The notes: a model not told the origin generated them from the letters alone. Numbered from the stretch's first letter, positions 37,917-45,470 are shown. The stretch: DNA of 64,000 bases from Natrialba asiatica DSM 12278 (GCF_000337555.1 NZ_AOIO01000029.1:1-64000); one strand, 5' to 3'. Made by a program: numbers and translations.

Positions 37917-37939
37917 GCAGAGTCGCATAACAACTCTGC
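37917..37939. repeat. CAGAGT hairpin beside element C
   Basis: GCAGAGT (37917-37923) and ACTCTGC (37933-37939) pair around nine bases. It matches the hairpin at 10432-10454 that follows element A, in mirrored order. Confidence 0.7.
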
Positions 37940-37946
37940 GACATCA

Positions 37947-37991
37947 AAGTTACCCCACAGTTAGAACAAGATTGGGAGCGTGGGGTAACTT
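37947..37991. repeat. Palindromic element copy C (41-45 bp)
   Basis: Arms AAGTTACCCCAC (37947-37958) and GTGGGGTAACTT (37980-37991), twelve bases, perfect. The 21-base spacer shares AGTTAGA and AAGATTGGGA-like words with copy D. Confidence 0.92.
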
Positions 37992-38044
37992 GGACAGGAC
38001 GGTATCGATGTCGCCCTAGATCGGCCAGCGAACAGCTAGTAATT

Positions 38045-38060
38045 TTCGACAACTGTCGAA
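38045..38060. repeat. TTCGAC dyad
   Basis: TTCGAC-AACT-GTCGAA. The same dyad with a different loop (GGCT) recurs at 38961-38976. Confidence 0.6.
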
Positions 38061-38959
38061 TCTGAACAGCCGGCAGTCAGTCATCGATTGGGAGTAGACT
38101 ACGTCGATCGCCGAGGCCATAGGGGTGGAATTGTTCTCGAGTGAGTGATCGTTGCTGTCGGGAGGGTAACAGTCGGGCCGAACGACGACGTCGCCAGCTG
38201 TCGTTGTTGTATACGACGGAATCCACAGTCATCCACTACTGGCCGTGCTCCACTACGACGGTTCGTTCTCTACTACGACGATACAGCCCTCCACTACCAC
38301 TCATCCCTCTCTGCTGTCAAGGCTGTTCGATCTCGTACAGAGATGGAACAGCCGTCCAATATGGAACAGACAACTATCCAGTCCAACACTACAACTGTCT
38401 TGTTCAACACTACCGCTGTACCGTAGTACTACCAATACCACTCTACCACTGTGTCAACCCCAATCCGAACGGAATGGGGACTAATTAGGAACCTAATATG
38501 GCCCCATCCCCTGTAGTCCCCTTCCCCGCTGTGAGCTCACAGAGGATGGTTGTCCTCAAGTGTCGCCAGATGGGGATCCCCTGGCTGAGGGAATCGATTA
38601 GTAGCTAGCAAGCTATGAGAGGCAACAGGAGGCAGCTGAGCGCAATCCAGTGGCTTCCGAATGGTTTCCATCATCCTTTCCAAACAAATCGCTCTGCTAG
38701 CCTTCTATGGCGTCTCAGTCCATCACTCTCTGATTTGTTTCCCTAGTTAGAAATTAACCTCAATCAAATCTCTTCTCTAGGACTATATTAGTCTATTGAC
38801 GACGTTTTTCTTTCTCGACGACCAAAACCATTCAGGATGGATTGCGGACGCTCTCAACGACTGTGAGCGCTCTCAGAATTGATCAGAGTTACCATCTGCT
38901 GCTCAATCACTCAACTCCAAGGTGAGTAGCCAGAGTCCAAACAGATATGGCCGGATAGA

Positions 38960-39016
38960 TTTCGACGGCTGTCGAAACCACACCCTGGTGTGCGTATTGT
39001 ATTGTTAGAACAATAC
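38960..39016. repeat. Cluster of three dyads before element D
   Basis: TTTCGAC/GTCGAAA (38960-38966, 38971-38977), CACACC/GGTGTG (38979-38984, 38987-38992) and GTATTGTT/AACAATAC (38999-39006, 39009-39016) follow each other with almost no gap. Confidence 0.75.
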
Positions 39017-39035
39017 AGAATATTTGATCTCAACA

Positions 39036-39075
39036 GTTACCCCACAGTTAGAGAAGATTGGAACCGTGGGGTAAC
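39036..39075. repeat. Palindromic element copy D (40 bp)
   Basis: Arms GTTACCCCAC (39036-39045) and GTGGGGTAAC (39066-39075) around 20 bases. Arm and spacer both conserved with copy C. Confidence 0.92.
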
Positions 39076-39674
39076 GCTGGAGCAGCGCCAATTCGCCGAC
39101 TGACGGCCTGCAGTCGTCTAGGTGACATCGATCACCATTTCGGGGCACGAATCTGGGTGTCAGGCCGGACGATCCCCACTCTACTCGTGACTGACGCGAT
39201 CCCCAGTCGAGATCCGGCCAGCCGGATCCCCAACGAGCTCGACGTCGTCGAATTGGAGTCGACCAGTCGGGCGTCCTGTACCCTCCAGCGGTGAACTCAA
39301 TTCAGACGGATGATGTTGCTTGGCCCTCCGGAGGGGCCTATCCTGTCTGCGGTAATGGAGCGTTCGTCTGTCATCGACAGACGGGCGCGACGCCTGGTGG
39401 AATGGAAGGGCGAGGCCCGCTCGAGTTCTCTCGGTGGGCCCTATCGCGCGCGGTTTGCGCGATATCCCAGCGAGAGGGCTCGTACGGAGCCGAGGGCTTC
39501 CGGAGTGTTGTACTCTGCTGCAAATCCAATCGTACCACTGTCGATGTCTCTCCCTATGGGGATACCTCCACTCCCTCCACTACCAGTACTATTACCACGT
39601 CCACCCATGCAGTGCAACACACAGAGAGAGCACTCACCCTCACACCCAAGGGGGATCACCGTGTTGGGTGGCAC

Positions 39675-39968
39675 ATGTCCATCGTAGAGTCAGTCCTTGT
39701 AGTACTCCACGAGCACCGAGGTGAGTTGCTAACGACATCGGAGATCTCAGGGCAGATTGATAACGACGTCGACGATGACGTGGATCTCGAGGATGTCCTC
39801 GCTCAACTCGAGGATCGACAGCTCGTCGAGCAGGGTGAGGGATCCACATGGACGATTGCTGGGGATCCCGACCGACTCCGACGTGTGTACGACTCCCTCC
39901 GGACAACGGAGCTCTTCAACGAGCTCTACGGCGCGGAGGATCGCGACGAGTGGGTGTCGACTGAGTAG
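39675..39968 (+). CDS. Winged-helix DNA-binding protein
   Basis: A 97-residue acidic protein with a winged helix in residues 1-62: MSIVESVLVVLHEHRGELLT, TTSEISGQIDN, then LEDVLAQLEDRQLVEQGEGS and the wing STWTIAG. The C-terminal helix (DRLRRVYDSLRTTELFNELY) may dimerise. I cut the long upstream frame at the ATG at 39675, because the preceding 128 codons look non-coding. It is the first plus-strand gene after the dyad-rich region and a candidate early regulator or element-binding protein. Confidence 0.7.
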   Translation: MSIVESVLVVLHEHRGELLTTSEISGQIDNDVDDDVDLEDVLAQLEDRQLVEQGEGSTWTIAGDPDRLRRVYDSLRTTELFNELYGAEDRDEWVSTE

Positions 39969-40015
39969 CCATTGTCGGCGCCGACAGAGCGTCCTCGAGC
40001 TGGCGACATGTCCAG

Positions 40016-40222
40016 TCAGCAGATGTCGATGCCCAAGCGGGATCTCTCGGCGCCGAGTAGACGTCTGGATCCCACGTCGTCCTCGAATACTCGTTCGCCG
40101 GCCTCGACCACGACTGGGATCCCTAACGTCGGCATCGACTGTGCGTCGTCATCATCGATCACGGCCAGATCCCCGACGACGTCCTCGAGTGATCTCACAT
40201 TCGTGATCGGCGTCGACGTCAT
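40016..40222 (-). CDS. Possible small acidic protein
   Basis: A 68-residue leftward frame, rich in Asp/Glu and with mainly G/C third positions, like haloarchaeal genes (VRSLEDVVGDLAVIDDDDAQ). A competing rightward frame (39972-40322) is Ser/Thr-rich and less likely. No clear promoter or family. It may be real but could be chance. Confidence 0.35.
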   Translation of the reverse strand: MTSTPITNVRSLEDVVGDLAVIDDDDAQSMPTLGIPVVVEAGERVFEDDVGSRRLLGAERSRLGIDIC

Positions 40223-40285
40223 CCCCGCCGAGCGCTCTATTCGCTCCCGAGACTGCCTTTACCCTCTGGGATCGGACGTCTGCTA

Positions 40286-40302
40286 CGTTGTTTTAGACAA
40301 CG
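40286..40302. repeat. Small hairpin
   Basis: CGTTGT (40286-40291) and ACAACG (40297-40302) pair around five bases, followed by TTATACACG. It lies in the gap before the early operon promoter. Confidence 0.45.
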
Positions 40303-40363
40303 GATCTTATACACGATCGTGAATAAAATTGCACACCCCTCAGACGCCCGATTCCGATTTGCA

Positions 40364-40412
40364 TTTATATACCGTCTCAGCATGCACACTTCTCCGTCGC
40401 TCCTTTAAGTAC
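40364..40412 (+). promoter_or_regulatory. Candidate early-operon promoter boxes
   Basis: TTTATATACC (40364-40373) and CTTTAAGTAC (40403-40412) are TATA-like. The second would start transcription near 40432, leaving a leader of about 30 bases before the small gene at 40463; the first is nearly symmetric and could also serve the minus strand. Confidence 0.5.
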
Positions 40413-40462
40413 CCGCTACGACTACTGATTGAGTGAAGAGGGGAAGAGACGAGATGTCGCAA

Positions 40463-40642
40463 ATGACTGTACCACAGATCCCACCAGAAGCGATCAACGC
40501 TCACACGAGGGTGAGCTCGGATCGGCGTGAGCGTGCCCTCGAGGATGGAGATATCATCTCGGACGACACGGATCCCGTTCAGAGCACGACTCTCGGCTCT
40601 AAAAAGGAAGTAACGGCCCTCGGTTGGATCGGCTGGCGGTAA
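40463..40642 (+). CDS. Small hypothetical early protein
   Basis: A 59-residue polar protein (MTVPQIPPEAINAHTRVSSD...) with a basic-aromatic end (LGWIGWR). The start at 40463 is chosen over the Met three codons earlier because TGTCGCAA immediately precedes it, the same context as the three genes downstream. It is the first gene of the early operon; function unknown. Confidence 0.5.
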   Translation: MTVPQIPPEAINAHTRVSSDRRERALEDGDIISDDTDPVQSTTLGSKKEVTALGWIGWR

Positions 40643-40671
40643 TCTCCACCCGAGCACTCACTGTCGCAATT

Positions 40672-41685
40672 ATGTCTGCCACGATGCAACAACAGAGTCG
40701 TACGTCTGTCGAGACGAACGACACTATCGAGATCAAGGAGGGTGCATTTACTGTCCCGGACTCGATCCGTGACGAAGGGTGTTGGATCTGCTTCCGACTT
40801 GAGGAGCGCACGGACGGAAAAACAGCCAAAGTCCCGAAAAATCCACGAATGCCAGTTAAGATGCACAACTGCGATCCCACGGATCCCGACAACGGCGTCA
40901 CCTTCGAGGGAGCGATGGATGCCGTTGACGTCTCTCAGATGGAGCTCGGTGACGACGGACTCGATGGAGTCGGGCTCCAGCTGGACGGGACGCCTCTCGT
41001 CGGGATTGATCTGGACGATGTCGTCCACGACGAAGAGATCGATGAGTGGGCCTGGAGACTCATCGACGACTTCGGGAGCTACTCTGAGATCTCTCCCTCA
41101 GGGACTGGTGTCCACGTCCTCGTCGAGGGTGGGCTCGACGGCAAACTCGGCCACAAAAACGACAATCTCGGGATCGAGATGTACGAGCACGAGCGCTATC
41201 TTACCTTTACCGGACGACACATCTCTGGCACTCCTGAGACGATCGAGGAGGCACCTGAGGGCCTGATTGGTGCCCACCAGCGCAAGCACATCGGGGAGTC
41301 GTCGAGTGCGACTGACGACGATGTAGGTAACTCTGACAACACAGTCGGCATCGACGACGACAGGACTGACGTCACCCACTTGGATCTCACCGACCGCGAG
41401 TGCGAAATCGTGGAGGCTGGGTGCCGTTACGATGATGATTTTGCGCTCCTTTTTGAGGAGGGATCGACTGCCTGGGACTCGGTAAAGTGGAGCCACGATC
41501 GATCTCGAGCTGATGCCTCGCTCGCCTCCAAGATCGCTTGGTGGGGGCAGGAGGCGGACATGATCGACTTTGAACTCGATCGGGCGGAGATCGAGCACAT
41601 CTTTTTGGCAAGCGATCTCGCTAATCGCCGAAAAGTAAAGGAGCGCCCCGGCTACGTTCGCCGGACGATCAGCGCCGTCATTTAG
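40672..41685 (+). CDS. PrimPol-like replication protein (NrS-1 polymerase family, no helicase)
   Basis: A 337-residue protein. N-terminal archaeo-eukaryotic primase-like part: CWICFRLEERTDGKTAKVPKNP (about 37-58), catalytic acid pair in VGIDLDDVV (about 110-118), SPSGTGVHVLVEG (about 140-152) and EMYEHERYLTFTGRH. C-terminal segment (about 275-337, DASLASKIAWW ... IEHIFLASDLANRRKVKERPGY) matches the helical bundle domain after such primases. Phage NrS-1-type proteins normally continue into a helicase; here it stops, so a host helicase must be used. Likely the main replication initiator of the provirus. Start follows GTCGCA with a 3-base gap. Confidence 0.8.
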   Translation: MSATMQQQSRTSVETNDTIEIKEGAFTVPDSIRDEGCWICFRLEERTDGKTAKVPKNPRMPVKMHNCDPTDPDNGVTFEGAMDAVDVSQMELGDDGLDGVGLQLDGTPLVGIDLDDVVHDEEIDEWAWRLIDDFGSYSEISPSGTGVHVLVEGGLDGKLGHKNDNLGIEMYEHERYLTFTGRHISGTPETIEEAPEGLIGAHQRKHIGESSSATDDDVGNSDNTVGIDDDRTDVTHLDLTDRECEIVEAGCRYDDDFALLFEEGSTAWDSVKWSHDRSRADASLASKIAWWGQEADMIDFELDRAEIEHIFLASDLANRRKVKERPGYVRRTISAVI

Positions 41686-41716
41686 GGCACGACTGAGTTC
41701 GTCGCTATTGTCGCAA

Positions 41717-42214
41717 ATGTCTGAAAAAGAAAACGGTAGAATCGGACTGGAAAGACTGCGACAGATCGCTCTTGTTGATGAGCATCGAGCATTCCTCAAG
41801 CGGATCGGGGACAAGACATTCCGTATCCGACATATACGCGAGGACAAGGGGACTGTGTGGACGCTCTCTAACGCCGGACTCCTTGAGGAAGCTCCGATCG
41901 ACACCGGCCCTGTCAAAGACTATCAAATCTCTCAACGTGGGGAAGAGATCCTCGACGCAATCGATGACGACCGCTACCCCGCCATCCCTGACGAGGATCT
42001 GGTTTTTGCGGTTGAGCGCAACTGGGATACGATCATGACGATCGGATACCGAGTCGAGTCGTTTAGTGCGTCTAATTTTGGGCTGCACGGTAGCAGCATC
42101 CGATCTCTCCGCGATGCCGGACTCATAGAGCGCGTGGAGGAGCGCCCTCGTGAGGGGAATCTCTGGAAGTGCACCGATACGACGCTCGATATCCTAGAGG
42201 TGATCGAGGAGTGA
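41717..42214 (+). CDS. Tandem winged-helix protein
   Basis: A 165-residue protein with two winged-helix-like halves: RQIALVDEHRAFLKRIGDK ... TVWTLSNAGLLEEAPI (residues 14-68) and DTIMTIGYRVESF ... SIRSLRDAGLIERVEERP (about 103-150), each ending in a turn with W-T-L or W-K-C. DNA binding is likely; it could be a regulator or replication accessory. GTCGCAA precedes the ATG. The stop overlaps the next start (GTGA). Confidence 0.7.
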   Translation: MSEKENGRIGLERLRQIALVDEHRAFLKRIGDKTFRIRHIREDKGTVWTLSNAGLLEEAPIDTGPVKDYQISQRGEEILDAIDDDRYPAIPDEDLVFAVERNWDTIMTIGYRVESFSASNFGLHGSSIRSLRDAGLIERVEERPREGNLWKCTDTTLDILEVIEE

Positions 42215-42333
42215 CGATCCACATCTACTGGATGATCTTGGCTGTCGGACTGCTGGCTACCATCCACCCTGGACTGGGCGCGTTTGCCGTTGGTGCATCC
42301 ATCTCCTCTGTGTTAACCCAGAGTCGGCGCTGA
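42211..42333 (+). CDS. 40-residue hydrophobic peptide
   Basis: GTG start overlapping the stop of the winged-helix gene. The product (residues 3-35 IHIYWMILAVGLLATIHPGL... then AFAVGASISSVLTQSRR) is hydrophobic with one or two short membrane spans and an Arg-Arg end. The overlap and hydrophobic pattern support it, but it is very short. Its last codons form the left arm of a strong hairpin. Confidence 0.5.
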   Translation: MTIHIYWMILAVGLLATIHPGLGAFAVGASISSVLTQSRR

Positions 42334-42340
42334 CTCTGGG
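42317..42340 (+). repeat. CAGAGTC hairpin in early operon
   Basis: CCCAGAGTC (42317-42325) and GACTCTGGG (42332-42340) with six bases between, then a pyrimidine run. It shares CAGAGTC/GACTCTG with the hairpins near elements A and C, and lies 16 bases before the next start codon. Confidence 0.7.
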
Positions 42341-42356
42341 CCTCTTCCATTGTCGC

Positions 42357-42956
42357 ATGGCTGTTAGATCTGACAGCAAAACTGTTGAATCGCCTACTGA
42401 TGATTCCGATTGGACTCGTGGGTTGGTCGGCGCGGACTCCATCTCGATCGAGCTCACCGATGAGGAGATGGAGGATGTCGAGGAGATCGCACGTGCTCGC
42501 AACCAGAGTTATGCTGACGGACGGACGGCAGACACAAACTACACTCCCGAGAGCGGGGAGAATGTCCACGTCACCGGCATCAAGGCCGAGATAGCGCTCT
42601 CTATCCTCTACGAGGAGGCCGAGGTAGATCGGAGCGTCTCTGCACTCGGAGACAACGGAGTCGACGCGCAGCTCCGAATCGGCAATGAGATGCTCGATGT
42701 CGATGTTAAAGCCACTACGTACGACAATGGTTGGCTGTTAATCAAGCAGGGATATGATCATGAGGAGGCAGACGCTTTCGTCGTGGCGGTCGTCGACGGT
42801 GCGACTGTCGAGTTCCGCGGTTGGATGCGAAATAGTGCCGTTCTCCGAGACGAGAATCTCGAGGAGTCTCCCACAAACGGTGCAACACACTCCAACTACA
42901 CGATCCGTGATAACGATCGGTACGTGAGGATGCCTGAGCCGGATATAGAGCGATAG
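42357..42956 (+). CDS. PD-(D/E)XK-like nuclease
   Basis: A 199-residue protein whose residues about 70-165 fit a restriction-endonuclease-like fold: helix VTGIKAEIALSILYEE (Glu), GDNGVDAQLRIGNEMLDVDVKATTY with Asp and V-D-V-K, and DAFVVAVVDGATVEFRGWM strand. Such small nucleases occur in early regions of haloviruses. ATG overlaps the GTCGC-A motif with no gap. Ends the early operon, converging with the leftward regulator. Confidence 0.72.
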   Translation: MAVRSDSKTVESPTDDSDWTRGLVGADSISIELTDEEMEDVEEIARARNQSYADGRTADTNYTPESGENVHVTGIKAEIALSILYEEAEVDRSVSALGDNGVDAQLRIGNEMLDVDVKATTYDNGWLLIKQGYDHEEADAFVVAVVDGATVEFRGWMRNSAVLRDENLEESPTNGATHSNYTIRDNDRYVRMPEPDIER

Positions 42957-42959
42957 ATT

Positions 42960-43457
42960 CTATACCACATCTTCCGCCTGATCCAGCGCAAGTGCGACTT
43001 TCGCAAAGCTTAGATTCCGACGAGTTGTCTTCCACTGCAGAATAGCCTCCTCATCAGCATCTGTCTCATCCCAAGAGATATCCTCAGGCTCATCGAGGCC
43101 GGTTTTCTCTCTGTATTCCCCAATCTCGTTCTGCATTTCCTGTACCTTCGTGAGGAGTGCATCCGAGTCTGTATTCTCGAGTATATCTGTTGCCTGCTCG
43201 AAGGTGAGCGACTCCCACGACCGAGAATACAACGTCGCTTGGCTATCAGCGCCAGTTTCTGTCTCGACAAACCCATCCTCAGCGAGATTCTCGAGGTGGG
43301 TTCGTGCTGTGTTCTCATCAACGAGAGCACGATCCGCGATCTCTCCTACAGTTTTTCCGTTGTACGTCCTACTAACAACGGACTTCACCCGCTGGAAGGT
43401 GGACGTCTCCGCCTCCCACTCGTCTTTGACGGTATCGTTGATATCTCCTGACATCAC
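42960..43457 (-). CDS. Winged-helix regulator, candidate provirus repressor
   Basis: A 165-residue protein with a clear winged helix (residues about 20-85: STFQRVKSVVSRTYNGKTVGEIADRALVDENTARTHLENL, given in part; then GFVETETG and TLYSRSWESLTF) and an acidic C-terminal helix (EMQNEIGEYREKTGL). This arrangement is common in haloarchaeal elements. It is transcribed opposite to the early operon and between it and the integrase cluster, as lysogeny regulators often are. Target sites unknown; the palindromic elements are candidates. Confidence 0.7.
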   Translation of the reverse strand: MMSGDINDTVKDEWEAETSTFQRVKSVVSRTYNGKTVGEIADRALVDENTARTHLENLAEDGFVETETGADSQATLYSRSWESLTFEQATDILENTDSDALLTKVQEMQNEIGEYREKTGLDEPEDISWDETDADEEAILQWKTTRRNLSFAKVALALDQAEDVV

Positions 43458-43750
43458 ATTAGGACACTACTGGCTGATACCGGATAACTATGATTGATGG
43501 TGAGAGCAGCGCCCGCTAACTGATCTGTGGTGGTCGGTGGATATGGTAACGAGGGTGGTGTGCCTCTGACAGATCCGCGTCGGATTTTGTGTCGCACCAG
43601 GGAAGTGACTTTTGATTTCTCAGATAGCTCCTTATGAAATATTATGATAAATGGCCCATATGCGATGGTATATTTATTTCTACCTATAACAAAATAGATC
43701 TACCATTTGAAAAAGAACTTTTATCGAGAGAGTGCAGAATTGAAGGTGGT
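43458..43750. promoter_or_regulatory. Gap between regulator and coiled-coil gene
   Basis: Contains promoters for the divergent genes. On the plus strand ACTTTTATCG (about 43718) lies about 30 bases before the ATG at 43751; GGTGG just before the ATG may act as ribosome binding site. Nothing else recognised. Confidence 0.4.
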
Positions 43751-44146
43751 ATGAGCAACAATACCGAGAGAACAGATGTCGCTATAACCAATGAGGCAAA
43801 GTTACGAGAGATATACAAATTAGTCTCTAGTAACATCAATGATATCCATAATATCCGGATGTCTTTGAGACGGATAAACCGACTCGGTGACGAGTCGAGT
43901 ACGGGCTCGGATGTTGATCTCGATCCATTACGAACGTACGTCAATGAAGAGGGGCCAGATGTCCTTGGTGAACCAGACACGCTAAACTACCTCTTGGAGG
44001 AGTGTGGGGTCGATCCGGATGACTTAGAGAATATTAACTATATTATAGAAGAGAACAAACGACTGGAAAATGAAATCATCAGACTCAGATCCAGATTAGC
44101 TGATATTATGGAGACTCAGGTCGACGAGTCTACCGATTCCGACTAG
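43751..44146 (+). CDS. Small coiled-coil protein next to integrase
   Basis: A 131-residue acidic protein with a C-terminal coiled coil (about 98-122, IIEENKRLENEIIRLRSRLADI). Start chosen at the Met after GGTGG; the longer frame adds an unlikely 39-residue Tyr/Cys-rich stretch. It converges with the integrase, whose stop lies one base away. Possibly a directionality factor or an integrase partner by position; no sequence support. Confidence 0.6.
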   Translation: MSNNTERTDVAITNEAKLREIYKLVSSNINDIHNIRMSLRRINRLGDESSTGSDVDLDPLRTYVNEEGPDVLGEPDTLNYLLEECGVDPDDLENINYIIEENKRLENEIIRLRSRLADIMETQVDESTDSD

Positions 44147-44147
44147 A

Positions 44148-45146
44148 TCACAGATTGGACATATATCCACGCCTCTTCTCCATCTTCTCTTTCTCTGTCA
44201 TCTCATTGTAGTGTTTGTCGAGGACATCCCCACTGACGTCTGCTCGGTCGGATACTACTTCCTTCGGCACATCAGATCGGATCATGTGGGTGATTGATCC
44301 ACGACGGAGCGCGTGGGGACTGACTGCATCATCACATTCGTGAATTTTGGCATATTCGTGCTCGTCAGTGTCACAGGAGCATTCTTTTCCTCGTGTCTGA
44401 GGAGCTGTCGCACAGTAGGCTTGCTTGCGGATGTTGCTTTTACTGACACGCCCATAGTCTGTTCCGATAAGTGGAGTCCGCCCGAAGTCGTCTGTCTTTT
44501 CTGGATGGGTGTGTTCAATCCAGTCCTCTAAGACGTGGCATGTTTCTTGCCTGATCGCGACATATCGCTCTCCGCCTGACTTGTTCTTAAGCGGTGTCCC
44601 GTACTCGGCGCGATGAGTGACTTGGATATATCCCTCTTCAAGGTCGACATCATCGATATCGAGCGAGCGGAGGGCCCCAGTCCGCATCGCAGTCCGCCAC
44701 ATAAGTAAGAAGATTACGTGTCGAATGCTCGCATACTCAAAGCGCTCGAGATAGGTGAGGATCTCCTCTGCTTCGTCAACCTTGATCATCACAGAACGAG
44801 CGTTTTCTCCTTTGTCTAACTCCGGTACATCCACTTTCTCGTAGAGATCGGGCTCAACAGCGTCGATTGTCTCGCAAAAGCGGAGTAGCTGCTTGATGGT
44901 ACTGAGCTGCGTCCGGACACTGACGCGGTTGAGATCCCCGTCGCGTTTGCGCCAAAGGCGGAACTGGTGTAGCTTCCGACCGGTGAGATTATTGAGATTC
45001 TCTATTCCCTGCTCGTCGCACCAGCGAAGGAAGTGGTTCAGTCGCATCCGATGAGCGCGCTTGGTTGACTCCGCGAGCTCATCTTCGCGGTGATGATGGT
45101 ACATCTGGACTGCTGTTTCTGGTTCGAGTGGCTCTAATTTCGACAT
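44148..45146 (-). CDS. int: Tyrosine recombinase integrase
   Basis: A 332-residue integrase adjacent to attR. The SAM-like DNA-binding domain spans about 10-110. Catalytic core: Arg155 in TAMRTGALRSL, a Lys near 187-189 (KNKSGGERY), His278 and Arg281 in HALRRGS, and the nucleophile Tyr313 in LDKHYNEM. Between 256 and 271 is a Cys/His cluster (CSC...HEYAKIHEC) that may bind zinc, as in several haloarchaeal integrases. It should catalyse excision/integration at the tRNA-Lys repeat. I prefer the Met at 45146; eight codons upstream is an alternative. Confidence 0.92.
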   Translation of the reverse strand: MSKLEPLEPETAVQMYHHHREDELAESTKRAHRMRLNHFLRWCDEQGIENLNNLTGRKLHQFRLWRKRDGDLNRVSVRTQLSTIKQLLRFCETIDAVEPDLYEKVDVPELDKGENARSVMIKVDEAEEILTYLERFEYASIRHVIFLLMWRTAMRTGALRSLDIDDVDLEEGYIQVTHRAEYGTPLKNKSGGERYVAIRQETCHVLEDWIEHTHPEKTDDFGRTPLIGTDYGRVSKSNIRKQAYCATAPQTRGKECSCDTDEHEYAKIHECDDAVSPHALRRGSITHMIRSDVPKEVVSDRADVSGDVLDKHYNEMTEKEKMEKRRGYMSNL

Positions 45147-45285
45147 CAGTGTGTCTCCAGATGCCAGCAACAGTGTACACGGGCGCGCGGAGGAGGCTGC
45201 ACTTAACGGGGACAGGATTTGTGGTCGGCATTGACTGCACCCACTATGTCTCGCGGGAGAGCGATGACGGTCGCGTGTTATCCTA

Positions 45286-45330
45286 GCGGATCCTACGGAT
45301 CCGCGGATTGCACGGCGCCACCGCGCCGTG
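45286..45330. repeat. Two strong hairpins between integrase and attR
   Basis: GCGGATCC/GGATCCGC with a 3-base loop (45286-45304) and CACGGCGC/GCGCCGTG with a 4-base loop (45311-45330), both perfect 8-bp stems, only six bases apart. They may be arm sites, integrase-dimer or transcription-termination structures. Confidence 0.75.
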
Positions 45331-45334
45331 ACGC

Positions 45335-45353
45335 AATCGCGCCCGGCCCGCTT
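45335..45353 (+). repeat. Inner partial att copy
   Basis: Nineteen bases identical to the end of the tRNA-Lys repeat (acceptor strand plus two bases), 117 bp before the same block in attR. A further degenerate T-arm copy (GTTTAAATCGC) lies at 45395-45405. Confidence 0.8.
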
Positions 45354-45444
45354 TTGCTCCGAGCAATCACGCGAGGAGCAACGCGGCTAGCGTGGTTTAA
45401 ATCGCAGGGAGGTCGCGCGCAGCGGAGCGAGCACGTCCGACCGT

Positions 45445-45470
45445 GTGTTCAAATCGCGCCCGGCCCGCTT
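45445..45470 (+). repeat. attR: right attachment site
   Basis: Exact 26-bp copy of the tRNA-Lys 3' end at 9321-9346. No tRNA body precedes it, so it is the displaced original end. Confidence 0.9.

Larger units (their letters stand above)
37660..39674. other. Two-kilobase dyad-rich region, apparently non-coding
   Basis: No frame here looks like protein: overlapping frames at 38141-38488 encode Arg/Thr/Leu-rich junk in three phases. The plus strand from 38200 to 38480 is strongly C/A- and C/T-rich with repeated CCACTAC and CAACACTAC words; a similar stretch recurs at 39540-39610. It holds palindromic elements C and D and several hairpins. A replication origin or regulatory hub is the simplest guess, because it lies between the RM gene and the early replication cluster. 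Confidence 0.5.
9321..45470. mobile_element. Integrated head-tail provirus (siphovirus-like), about 36 kb
   Basis: Boundaries are a 26-bp direct repeat: the tRNA-Lys 3' end (9321-9346) and its copy at 45445-45470. Inside lie a tyrosine integrase next to the right repeat, a leftward packaging/head/tail operon (small and large terminase, portal, protease, capsid, connectors, tube, chaperones, tape measure, tail tip), a rightward early replication cluster, and cargo. Base composition is visibly more AT-rich than the host, most clearly in the adhesin and restriction-modification genes. No tail sheath is seen. No lysis enzyme is recognised. All core structural frames look intact, so it could be inducible. 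Confidence 0.93.

Noticed and set aside
38141-38488. Three overlapping plus-strand frames
   Set aside because: All three phases open because of C/A/T-rich repeats; no acidic bias or domain.
10364-39075. CRISPR array
   Set aside because: Only four copies, far apart, with conserved rather than unique spacers.
39291-39674. N-terminal extension of the winged-helix gene
   Set aside because: Residues before the ATG at 39675 are Cys/Gly/Thr-rich and unlike coding sequence; domain starts at that ATG.
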